DNA of 64,000 nucleotides. Source: Hydractinia symbiolongicarpus. Taxonomy: Eukaryota > Cnidaria > Hydrozoa > Anthoathecata > Hydractiniidae. A program made the translations under genes and the position numbers. Of this stretch, positions 24,922-36,340 are shown one piece after another (within the stretch, counting starts at the first letter, position 1; every line of letters starts with the position of its first letter). Where the stretch lies: the NCBI RefSeq assembly GCF_029227915.1, contig NC_079875.1:25182001-25246000 (forward strand), in the 5' to 3' direction. Under the pieces are notes generated by a model. It made no database searches. It had not been told where the DNA came from and saw only the letters and a program-made list of their open reading frames with translations.

Positions 24922-24972
24922 CTTCAGTGGTGGAGCCACCATCCTCTGTGCTTTCACAGTCTTCTACAGCAT
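24922..24972 (-). CDS. small acidic exon of the recombinase-like pseudogene
   Basis: 51-nt exon with a CTTTAG acceptor and a GAAG|GTAAG donor encoding DAVEDCESTEDGGSTTE. Phase 1 on both sides links it to 25205 upstream and 23193 downstream. Confidence 0.55.
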
Positions 24973-26001
24973 CTAAAGCAAGAGAGGTAATCCAAAAGAA
25001 AAAAAACATGCAAAACGCATGCTTTGACCAATTATACATCATCCATGTGTGAGCATATTACTAATAAGTGATGCCGTAAGCCACTTCAAAATGCCGCTGA
25101 TTTTGTTATTCATGTTACTCGTATCAGAGCAATTGCAAGAAAAAATAAAATATGGCCCAACTATTCTTTGAGGTGGGGAAAGTGGGGAACTAAATAATAT
25201 TTACCTTCCAAATTGACTTCAAATTCGTCCGATGTCTTTCCATGTTGTTCCCCGACACCTCTTTCTTTAAAAGCATTAATTTTTTGCATTTCGCCGGCTG
25301 CAATGTAATTTACGGCAAGCGATAGTACTGACGATGTATTGAGATGTCATGGCCCATAAAGTTGGGAAGAGTTTCCAGTTCATTCTTTTCTAAATTCACG
25401 AATTGCGATAACAAAGCCATGTGCTTTCTCAAATTTGTGGAAAATATTGATTCATAATATTGTACGTTAGAAAGCCGCACATGCTTTCTGATGGCATCAA
25501 GTCCCCTTATACTTTTTAACGATCCATTTCCTAACACTGCAAACACAAACGCATTTTCTAAATTAACCCCAACATCTTTTCGGTGTTGGTTAAGGAACTG
25601 CATGCTATTTTTTACTTCTCTGGTCAATAATAGTGTCACTTTTCGACCATGTTTCCTGCGTTATTCAATTCTTTTAAAAGATTGGCAGAGTTTCACTTCG
25701 AATAGAGTCACGCTGTCCTTAACTTCATCATTTACTAAAGATATCACTGTTTTGCGGAGTTCAAAGTCTTAATCAAACTGGCTAAAACACTTGTTGTCAA
25801 GTTTCTCCATTCTGCAGCATTGGTGTTAACATTGCAAACTTTGAAGATCGGATGTTAAGGGCAAGAGCGGCGTTTTGATAGAAAGATGCAGAAGAAAATA
25901 TTCAGGTTTACCCAGAACCTATATCAATATAATGCATGTCCGTAACCATCCACGATACACTTCATTAGAGAGATATATTCGACAACATAATGATTCAAGT
26001 C

Positions 26002-26301
26002 TTAATATGATGCCATTTTTAGTTCTTGGTAAGTCCTGGTTAACATGTCTTTCAAAACTACATCTATTACAAAGGAGTCAATGTAACTTGGGCTAGTACT
26101 ATTGTATTTTTTGTCGACTATTGCATTCAAGTATTTAGGGACTTCGGCTCGAGCCAGCTCTTGGAAAGTATCTACTTTGGCATTTATTTGTGTTTTTGGA
26201 TCAGAAACATTCTTCTGCTGCTCCGTGCTGTTGGTGTTAATGTTCACCTTCAATTTCGTAATTGTTGCATCCAGCAAGTCTGTCACTCGCATGGACCTCA
26301 C
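26002..26301 (-). CDS. unidentified open frame
   Basis: A 99-codon frame, hydrophilic, without a motif I recognise. It lies upstream of the recombinase-like pseudogene on the same strand and could be a remnant of its 5' part. Support is only its openness and position. Confidence 0.2.
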   Translation of the reverse strand: MRSMRVTDLLDATITKLKVNINTNSTEQQKNVSDPKTQINAKVDTFQELARAEVPKYLNAIVDKKYNSTSPSYIDSFVIDVVLKDMLTRTYQELKMASY

Positions 26302-26355
26302 TGCGTTCGGTCCATGACGTCATGACCTCGGTCTATATTTTCCCGTATAGACCGG
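26290..26355. repeat. cluster of short palindromes
   Basis: GGACC...GGTCC flanks a 10-nt loop, then the CRE-like palindrome TGACGTCA (about 26315-26322), then CGGTCTATA (26329-26337) pairing with TATAGACCG (26346-26354). These may be the end of an unidentified transposon. Confidence 0.45.
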
Positions 26356-26811
26356 CTAAACGGTTATTAAGCCATTATAATTGTTTGCGCAACCTGCAGC
26401 ACCCCAACACCACTGTCCAGCGCATCACCGCTGTTGGTCATATAACTCAACTTGTTTCTGAAAAAGTTAAAATGTTTAAGTTAAAATGCAACTGTTGGAG
26501 TTTGGAAGGTATGGATTAATCATGTCATCATCGCAATCACAATCTCAATCACAATCATCAATGGGGAAAAGAAAAGAAAAAACTTAGTTGTTCCTTGACC
26601 CAGTTACTGTCAGCGGAGCCTCGGAGCCTTCTGAAAATATTTGAAATCAAGCAGGTTTATTATCACTAAAAAGGAAGGGGAAAGGGGGGGGAGGGAGTAT
26701 ATTTACAACTACTACTATCACTTTTTACTACATATTACCAACTATTTTATTATAACCTTACTATTTTAGAATTAATATACTAAACAAATACCACATTTTA
26801 GACATAACTTA

Positions 26812-27300
26812 AGGCCGGTTTCCATACAACTGCATTTTGCACCCAGTCGTAAAAAGCGCCGTGACTTTTGATCTACGCATGCGTATTATCAGAATAATGC
26901 CGCTGACCTTCCGCCCTTGCATGCGCTGGTGCGATTTAAAAAAAGTTGAACAGGCTCTACTTTTTGCGAGCTACATTTTGCAGTCAATCAGAAGGTAGCA
27001 ATCTACATGAATTACGAAAGAATTTGTAATTAGATCATTTCAATATGCGGACAAATATCATAAAATATGGAAAAATTTGTATACGGGTATATATTTCCTC
27101 GTATTTTCTTGTGGGAAAAATACTATAGTTTTATATTCTCCGTACTTTTATAGTTGAAATGCGGAGAAACGTAATCCAGAATACGTTTCATAAATTCGGA
27201 TAAATATCATAAAATACAGTAAAAATGTGTATACGAGCATATATTTCCACGTATTTTCTCGTATAATGTGCGTTCAATGATTTGATGTGCGTTAAAAGAT
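26812..27300. repeat. possible MITE start and ~165-bp imperfect tandem duplication
   Basis: TTAAGGCCGGTTTCCATACA at about 26811 looks like a transposon terminus beside a TTAA target. Downstream, a block with CGGA[CT]AAATATCATAAAATA, then GTATACG.G.ATATATTTCC and CGTATTTTCT occurs near 27040-27110 and again near 27195-27265. No coding capacity is seen. Confidence 0.45.
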
Positions 27301-28133
27301 TCGCGGAAAAAACAGAAAATATTGTGGGCTGCGCCTACTCAAATGTTTCGTTTTACTTCCTCGAATAAAGAAAAATAACGTGCAAGAAAATATACTTTTG
27401 CGAATGAGACCCAGGTTCAGCAAAAACGTGATGTTTTTAGCATTTACATATTATGCAAGCAGAATCGCATCCCCTCTTCTCAAAATGCTTTGTATTATTT
27501 GCTAAATGAGATTTGGTCAGAATGGAATGAACAAGAAGCCGCACAACAGTTAAATTTTATCATGCAAGAATAAAAACAAATTTAAAAAATCCATACGAAA
27601 ATATAATCAAGAAAAATAGAGCGTGGTGGCAATGGAATGACATTATTGACAGTGTCTGATCGTTTAATATTTTCAATTCGCACAAGAACTATCTATCTAT
27701 CAGTTTCATAGCCAGAATAATCAGGTCTGTTGTCATTGTTTTGCGAAAAGGTTTTTGTACATTTACTGCAACCTAAAAAAATCCAATGGTATGCAATCAA
27801 TGACCAGTTTTCAGACATAATGACAAGTCCCAGTTTAAAAAATAATTTTTTGAGGAAACAAAAAAAAAATTATGAGGAAACAACATTAGCATTTTAAAAT
27901 TCTTGCAAATTCAATGTCCTTTAAAACTTATTTTAACCCCTTCAGAAATTTTTAAATTCATGAAACCTCTTTCCAAAATATAATAAAAGTAACTATTCAA
28001 AAATACCTTGTGTTGCATTATGACTCATGAATCCACCCTTTTTCGAGTAGCAGAAACATCACTTGATGTACACAACAATGCTATTTTGTAAAAAGCACTG
28101 GAATTTTTTCTTCGATAATTACGCCTGACCATA
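27301..28133. other. non-coding stretch, no feature recognised
   Basis: AT-rich; no exon or repeat I can support. Confidence 0.4.
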
Positions 28134-28136
28134 AAC

Positions 28137-28645
28137 TAAAGAAAGTTGCTGATAGTGAAGCTAGGCTCTTTAGGAGCAGGAATTATTCCCAAAACAATCG
28201 TATTTTCCCATTTGAATCTTACATCACGAGGTAAGTTTATCAGCACACTCTTAAAGGATATTCCTTATTATTGAAGGGGTTAAAGAAATTAACGTTCATC
28301 ATTAAACCTAGATTTCTTTTATCTTTAAAAAACAGCTCACCATACTCATCACAAAACTTTTTTTATATATATATCTCCATCACAAATATCTGCCATGAAT
28401 TCTGTATCAGAAATTACAGGACCTTTGTGCAGCATTTCACTAAATCCAGGTCGTTTCAAAAGCTCTTGAACGGACAATTTGATGCGACGAGCACAATACA
28501 GTTTTTTAGGATAGAGGTATGTTTCACTTCCATCATACGAAAGGACAGTTTTCATCAATACTGTACTGCAAGACTCCCGAAACCGCTTTTGTGGATGAGT
28601 GTGAAAAGGAAAATAGCTGCATTTTTTGGAAATCTTTTTACCTAA
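28137..28645 (-). pseudogene. transposase-like gene fragment (Plavaka-like, tentative)
   Basis: The minus strand reads PFHTHPQKRFRESCSTVLMKT, LYPKKLYCARRIKLSVQELLK, RPGFSEMLH, then DICDGDIY, a stop near 28349, KRNLGLMMNVNFFNPFNN, a further frame break near 28240, and INLPRDVRFKWENTIVLGIIP followed by APKEP. The order RPGF...DIYDG...LGLMLNVD.F.PF...LPR..R.K.EN..+.GIIP.P.EP is a pattern I know from abundant transposase-domain genes of cnidarians, sponges and fungi (Plavaka/KDZ-like). It is a one-exon-sized fragment with at least two lesions; the catalytic region upstream is absent. Confidence 0.65.
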
Positions 28646-28649
28646 AAAA

Positions 28650-29420
28650 AATTATAAAAACTTACAAAAGGTGAAAAATATATAGCGCATTTGTTCTTAT
28701 GGCCTTAGGAAATATTTTGCGTAAAGAAATAGGAATGAGAGGATTGTTTTCAAGACCACAAAGTATATCATAAAGTAAAAACAAAATCTAATACTAAGTA
28801 AAATACATTATGTTTTACATATCGTCCATTAGAATTTCCAATGTTTTTTGTGATCCAGTATTTGTTTTAAAAAATGCACAACTATACTGTGTCTTTAAGT
28901 TATGTTAAGAAAAAAAATAAAAAATACTTATTTGAGGAAACACTGTCAGTGTGCAAGAACCTATCAAAACATCAATCAGCTTTCCCAATTCACGTCAGCA
29001 CTCTTTAATTGTATAGGTGAATGCCGAAGTGTAATATTAAATTATGTCAGCAAATTTTTGCTGACATATTTCTTCTTTACTTTACTTGAATTTACATAAC
29101 AATTTTCACGTTATAGTTTTTTTGCTGATGTAATTTAAATTAGAAAGGCTGTCAATGCAAATGAATGATTATCAAAAGAGAAAACTTACCACCACTATAT
29201 GTTATTGCATCCTCATAACTGCATGTGAATCACACTATGGACATACTATATATTTGTCAATGTTCTCTCTGTTGATACCACACACTTTTCTCATTTGTAT
29301 AATGATGTTGTAAGTGCATTAAGAAAATGGTAAAGCCAGCTGGATTTTGACATGTTCATTAAGTAAGTGAACAATACTTCGCAAACTACAAGCAGTGCTT
29401 CTGTTGTTTTATTTGAGTTG
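28650..29420. other. non-coding stretch before the satellite array
   Basis: AT-rich. A short inverted pair TGTCAGCAAA/TTTGCTGACA lies near 29045-29070. No exon was recognised. Confidence 0.4.
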
Positions 29421-29460
29421 AAACCTCGTTTCAGGATCTTATATCTTAGACGTAGAATTG

Positions 29461-30686
29461 ATAAACGAGGCATTTCAAAGTGACGAGTGTCATGTATTTG
29501 CCATTTGCCGTGATGATACAAGATAATTGTAACTTAGGATCAACAAGCTCGTTTCAGGATCTTATATCTTAGCCGTAAAATTGATAAACGAGGTATTTCA
29601 AAGTGACGAGGGTCATGTATTTGCCATTTGTCGTGATGATACAAGATAATTGTAACTTAGGGTCAACAACCTCGTTTCAGGATCTTATATCTTAGCCGTG
29701 AAATTGATAAACGAGGCATTTCGAAGAGACGAGTGTTCTACATTTGCGATTTTTCGTATTGATGCAGGATAATTGTCATTTAAGGTCAACAACTTCGTCT
29801 CAAGTTCTTATATCTTAGCCGTAGAATTGATGAAGGAGGCATTTCAAAGTGACGAGTGTCTTGTATTTGCGATTTTTCGTTTTGATACAAGATAATTGTA
29901 ATTTAAGGTCAACAACTTCGTCTCAAGTTCTTATATCTTAGCCGTAGAATTGATGAAGGAGGCATTTCAAAGTGACGAGTGTCATGTATTTGCAATTTTT
30001 CGTATTGATACAAGATAAATGTCATTTGGGGACGTCAACCTCGTCTCAGTTTCTATGTATTACAGGCGGAAAATTGATAAACGAGGCATTTCAAAGTGAC
30101 GAGTGTCATGTATTTGCCATTTGCCGTGATGATACAAGATAATTGTAACTTAGGATCAACAAGCTCGTTTCAGGATCTTATATCTTAGCCGTAAAATTGA
30201 TAAACGAGGTATTTCAAAGTGACGAGGGTCATGTATTTGCCATTTGTCGTGATGATACAAGATAATTGTAACTTAGGGTCAACAACCTCGTTTCAGGATC
30301 TTATATCTTAGCCGTGAAATTGATAAACGAGGCATTTCGAAGAGACGAGTGTTCTACATTTGCGATTTTTCGTATTGATGCAGGATAATTGTCATTTAAG
30401 GTCAACAACTTCGTCTCAAGTTCTTATATCTTAGCCGTAGAATTGATGAAGGAGGCATTTCAAAGTGACGAGTGTCTTGTATTTGCGATTTTTCGTTTTG
30501 ATACAAGATAATTGTAATTTAAGGTCAACAACTTCGTCTCAAGTTCTTATATCTTAGCCGTAGAATTGATGAAGGAGGCATTTCAATGTGACGAGTGTCA
30601 TGTATTTGCAATTTTTCGTATTGATACAAGATAAATGTCATTTGGGGACGTCAACCTCGTCTCAGTTTCTATGTATTACAGCCGGA
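29461..30686. repeat. 616-bp (5-monomer) tandem duplication inside the satellite
   Basis: The block beginning at 29461 repeats at 30077 (offset 616 bp, five monomers). I spotted only about two differences (near 30063/30679 and 30584), so this is a recent local duplication at the left edge. Confidence 0.85.
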
Positions 30687-33600
30687 AAATTGATAAACGA
30701 CGCATTTCAAAGTGACGAGTGTTTCCTATATTTGCTATTTTTAGCATTGATACAAGATAATTGTAATTTAGGGTCAACAACTTCGCTTCAGGTTCTTATA
30801 TTCTAGCCGTGGAATTGATAAACGAAGCATTTAAAACAGACGAGTGTTATATACTTGCAATTTTTCGTAATGATACAAGATAATTGTAACTTAGGGTCAA
30901 CAACTTCGTCTCAAGTTCTTATATCTTAGCCGTGGAATTGATAAACGAGGCATTTCGAAGAGACGAGTTTTATATATTTGCGATTTTTCGTATTGATACA
31001 GGATAGTGGTCATTCAGGAACGACAACCCGTCTCAGGTTCTATATATTATTGCCGTAAGATTGATGAAGGAGGCATTTCAAAGAGACGAGTGTCTTGTAT
31101 TTGCGATTTTTCTAACTGATACAAGATAAATGTCATTTGGGGACGACAACCTCGTCTCAGGTTCTATACATCTTAATCGTAAAATTGATAAACGAGGCCA
31201 TTAAAATTGACTAGTGTCTCATATATTTGCGATTTTTCGTATTGATGCAAGATAATTGTAATTTAGGGTCAACAACTTCGTCTCAAGTTCTTATATCTTA
31301 GCCGTGGAATTGATAAACGAGGCATTTCAAAGTGACGAGTGTCATGTATTTGCGATTTTTCGTATTGATACAAGATAAATGTCATTTGGTGACGACAACC
31401 TTGTCTCAGGTTCTATATATTTTAGTCGTAAAGTTGATAAACGAGGCATTTAAAAGAGACGAGTGTTATATACTTGCGATTTTTCGTATTGATATAAGAT
31501 AATTGCCATTTTGGGACGTCAATCTCGTCTCAGTTTCTATGTATTATAGCCGGAAAATTGATAAACGAGGCATTTCAAAGTGACGAATGTCATGTATTTG
31601 CCATTTGTCATGTTGATACAAGATAATTGTACTTTAGGAACGACAACCCCGTCTCAGGTTCTATATATTATGGCCGTAAAATTGATGAAGGAGGCATTTC
31701 AAAGAGACGAGTGTCTTGTATTCGCAATTTCTCGTATTGATACAAGATAAATGTCATTTGGGGACGACAACCTCGTCTCAGGTTCTATATATTTTAGTCG
31801 TAAAATTGTTAAACGAGGCATTTAAAATTGACTAGTGTCTCATATACTTGCGATTTTTCGTATTGATATAAGATAATTGGCATTCTGGGACGTCAACCTC
31901 GTCTCAGTTTCTATGTATTATAGCCGGAAAATTGATAAACGAGGCATTTCAAAGTGACAAGTGTCATGTATTTTCCATTTGTCGTGTTGATACAAGATAA
32001 TTGTACTTAGGGTCAACAACCTCGTTTCAGGATCTTACATCTTAGCCGAAGAATTGATAAACGAGGCATTTCGAAGAGACGAGTGATCTACATTTGCGAT
32101 TCTTCGTATTAATACAGGATAATTGTCATTTAGGAACGACAACCCCGTCTCAGGTTCTATATATTATGGCCGTAAATATTATATCTTAGCCGTGGAATTG
32201 ATAAACGAGGCATTTCAAAATGACGAGTGTCATGTATTTGTCATTTGTCGTGATGATACAAGATAATTGTAACTTAGGGTCAACAACGTCGTTTCAGGAT
32301 CTTATATCTTAGCCGTGGAATTGATCAAAGTGACGAGTGTCATGTATTTGCCATTTGTCGTGATGATACAAGATATTTGTAACATAGGGTCAACAACGTC
32401 GTTTCAGGATCTTATATCTTAGCCGTAAAATTGATAAACGAGGCATTTGAAAGTGATGAGTGTCATGTATTTGCGATTCTTCGTATTGATACAAGATAGT
32501 GGTCATTTCGGAACGACAACCCCGTCTCAGGTTCTATATATTATGGCCGTAAAAGTGATGAAGGATGCATTTCAAACAGACGAGTGTCTTGTATTTACGA
32601 TTTTTCGTATTCAAACAAGATAATTGTAATTTAGGGTCAACAACTTCGTCTCAAGTTCTTATATCTTAGCGTGGAATTGATAAACGAGGCACTTGAAAGT
32701 GACGAGTGTCATGTATTTGCGATTTTTCGTATTGATACAAGATAAATGTCATTTGGGGACGACAACCTCGTCTCAGGTTCTATATATCTTAGTGGTAATA
32801 TTTATAAACGAGGCATTTCGAAGAGACGACTGTTCTACATTTGCGATTCTTCGTAATGATACAAGATAATTGTAACTTAGGGTCAACAACTTCGTCTCAA
32901 GTTCTTATATCTTAGCCGTGGAATTGATAAACGAGGCATTTCGAAGAGACGAGTTTTATATATTTGCGATTTTTCGTATTGATGCAGGATAGTGGTCATT
33001 CAGGAACGAGAACCCGTCTCAGGTTCTATATATTATGGCCGTAAAATTGTTGAAGGAGGCATTTCAAAGAGACGAGTGTCTTGTATTTGCGATTTTTCGT
33101 ACTGATACAAGATAATTGTACTTTAGGAACGACAACCCCGTCTCAGGTTCTATATATTATGGCCGTAAAATTGATGAAGGAGGCATTTCAAAGAGACGAG
33201 TGTGTTGTATTCGCAATTTCTCGTATTGATACAAGATAAATGTCATTTGGGGACGACAACCTCGTCTCAGGTTCTATATATTTTAATCGTAAAATTGATA
33301 AACGAGGCCATTAAATTGACTAGTGTCTCATATATTTGCGATTTTTCGTATTGATACAAGATAATTGTAATTTAGGGTCAACAACTTCGTCTCAAGTTCT
33401 TATATCTTAGCAGTGGAATTGATAAACGAGGCATTTCAAAGTGACGAGGGTCATGTATTTGCCATTTGTCGTGATGATACAAGATAATTGTAACTTAGGG
33501 TCAACAATCTCGTTTCAGGATCTTATATCTTAGCCGTAAAATTGATAAACGAGGCATTTCAAAGTGATGAGTGTCATGTACTTGCGATTTTTCGTATTGA

Positions 33601-34429
33601 TACAAGATAACTATCATTTGGGGACGACAACCTTGTCTCAGGTTCTTATTATTATAGCCGGAGAATTGACAAACGAGGCATTTTAAAGTGACAAGTGTCA
33701 TGTATTTGCAATTAGTCGTGTTGATACAAGATAATTGTACTTTAGGGTCAACTACCTCGTTTCAGGATCATCATATATCTTAGCCGTGAAATTGATAAAC
33801 GAGGCATTTCGAAGAGACGAGTGTTCTACATTTGCGATTTTTTGTATTGATGCAGGATAATTGTCATTTAGGAACGACAACCCCGTCTCAGGTTCTACAT
33901 ATTATGGCCGTAAAAGTGATGAAGGAGGCATTTCAAAGAGACGAGTGTCTTGTATTTGCGATTTTTCGTATTGATACAAGATAATTGTAATTTAGGGTCA
34001 ACAACTTCGTCTCAAGTTCTTATATCTTAGCCGTAGAATTGATGAAGGAGGCATTTCAAAGTGACGAGTGTTTCCTATATTTGCTATTTTTAGCATTGAT
34101 ACAAGATAATTGTAATTTAGGGTCAACAACTTCGCTTCAGGTTCTTATATTCTAGCCGTGGAATTGATAAACGAGGCATTTGAAAGTGACGAGTGTTTCC
34201 TATATTTGCTATTTTTCGCATTGGTACAAGATAATTGTAATTTAGGGTCAACAACTTCGCCTCAGGTTCTTATAATTTAGCCGTGGAATTAATAAACGAG
34301 GCATTTAAAAGAAACGAATGTTATATACTTGCAATTTTTCGTATTGATACAAGATAATTGTAACTTAGGGTCAACAACTTCGTCTCAAGTTCTTATATCT
34401 TAGCCGTGGAATTGATAAACGAGGCATTT

Positions 34430-36340
34430 CGAAGAAACGAGTTTTATATATTTGCGATTTTTCGTATTGACACAGGATAGTGGTCATTCAGGAACGACAA
34501 CCCCGTCTCAGGTTCTCTATATTATGGCCGTAAAATTGATGAAGAAGGCATTTCAAAGAGACGAGTGTCTTGTATTTGCGATTTTTCATATTGATACAAG
34601 ATAAATGTCATTTAGAGTCAACAACTTCGTCTCAAGTTCTTATATCTTAGCCGTGGAATTAATAAACGAGGCATTTGAAAGTGACGAGTGTCATGTATTT
34701 GCGATTTTTCGTTTTGATACAAGATAAATGTCATTTGGGGACGTCAACCTCGTCTCAGTTTCTATGTATTACAGCCGGAAAATTGATAAACGACGCATTA
34801 AGTGACGAGTGTTTCCTATATTTGCTATTTTTTGCATTGATACAAGATAATTGTAATTTAGTGTCAACAACGTCGCCTCAGGTTCTTATATTTTAGCCGT
34901 GGAATTGATAAACGAGGCATTTAAAGAGACGAGTGTTATATACTTGCAATTTTTCGTATTGATACAAGATAATTGTAACTTAGGGTCAGCAACTTCGTCT
35001 CAAGTTCTTATATCTTAGCCGTGGAATTGATAAACGAGGCATTTCGCGGAGACGAGTTTTATATATTTGCGATTTTTCTTATTGATACAGGATAGTGGTC
35101 ATTCAGGAACGACAACCCCGTCTCAGGTTCTATATATTATGGCCGTAAAATTGATGAAGGAGGCATTTCAAAGAGACGAGTGTCTTGTATTTGCGATTTT
35201 TCGTATTGATACAAGATAAATGTCACTTGGGGACGTCAACCTCGTCTCAGTTTCTATGTATTACAGCCGGAAAATTGATAAACGACGCATTTCAAAGTGA
35301 CGAGTGTTTCCTATATTTGCTATTTTTCGCATTGATACAAGATAATTATAATTTAGGGTCAACAACTTCGCCTCAGGTTCTTATATTTTAGCCGTGGAAT
35401 TGATAAACGAGGCATTTAAAAGAGACGAGTGTTATATACTTGCAATTTTTCGTATTGATACAAGATAATTGTAACTTAGGGTCAACAACTTCGTCTCAAG
35501 TTCTTATATCTTAGCCGTGGAATTGATAAACGAGACATTTCGAAGAGACGAATTTTATATATTTGCGTATTTTCGTATTCATACAGGATAGTGGTCATTC
35601 AGGAACGACAACCCCGTCTCAGGTTCTCTATATTATGGCCGTAAAATTGATGAAGGAGGCATTTCAAAGAGACGAGTGTCTTGTATTTGCGATTTTTCAT
35701 ATTGATACAAGATAAATGTCATTTAGAGTCAACAACTTCGTCTCAAGTTCTTATATCTTAGCCGTGGAATTGATAAACGAGGCATTTGAAAGTGACGAGT
35801 GTCATGTATTTGCGATTTTTCGTATTGATACAAGATAAATGTCATTTGGGGACGTCAACCTCGTCTCAGTTTCTATGTATTACAGCCGGAAAATTGATAA
35901 ACGACGCATTTCAAAGTGACGAGTGTTTCCTATATTTGCTATTTTTCGCATTGATACAAGATAATTGTAATTTAGTGTCAACAACGTCGCCTCAGGTTCT
36001 TATATTTTAGCCGTGGAATTGATAAACGAGGCATTTAAAGAGACGAGTGTTATATACTTGCAATTTTTCGTATTGATACAAGATAATTGTAACTTAGGGT
36101 CAGCAACTTCGTCTCAAGTTCTTATATCTTAGCCGTGGAATTGATAAACGAGGCATTTCGCGGAGACGAGTTTTATATATTTGCGATTTTTCTTATTGAT
36201 ACAGGATAGTGGTCATTCAGGAACGACAACCCCGTCTCAGGTTCTATATATTATGGCCGTAAAATTGATGAAGGAGGCATTTCAAAGAGACGAGTGTCTT
36301 GTATTTGCGATTTTTCGTATTGATACAAGATAATTGTAAT
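34430..36340. repeat. 1111-bp (9-monomer) duplication inside the satellite
   Basis: Matching landmarks are offset by 1111 bp, for example 34561/34562 versus 35672 and 34675 versus 35786. The copies are close but carry small deletions (GCATTAAG for GCATTTCAAAG near 34797). Confidence 0.7.

Larger units (their letters stand above)
22925..25870 (-). pseudogene. tyrosine-recombinase-like gene with acidic C-terminal exons, broken
   Basis: The minus-strand core (25870 to 25205) reads TNAAEWRNLTTSVLASL, then VKLCQSFKRIE, GRKVTLLLTREV, SIRGLDAIRKHV, then LRKHMALLSQ and NFMGHDISIHRQYYRLP. The LRKH arginine, the GHD histidine and the tyrosine of QYYRL match the R...H...Y order of tyrosine recombinases; family members are common in cnidarians and fish as repeated genes. 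In-frame TAA at 25661-25663 and again right after RLP (about 25310-25312), plus frameshifts near 25760 and 25270, break it. Two downstream exons, 24922-24972 (DAVEDCESTEDGGSTTE) and 22925-23193 (STDESGTDDED, then KRKHKEPEKKT), join in phase 1 and give an acidic then basic tail. Helitrons occupy the intron between them. Confidence 0.68.
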
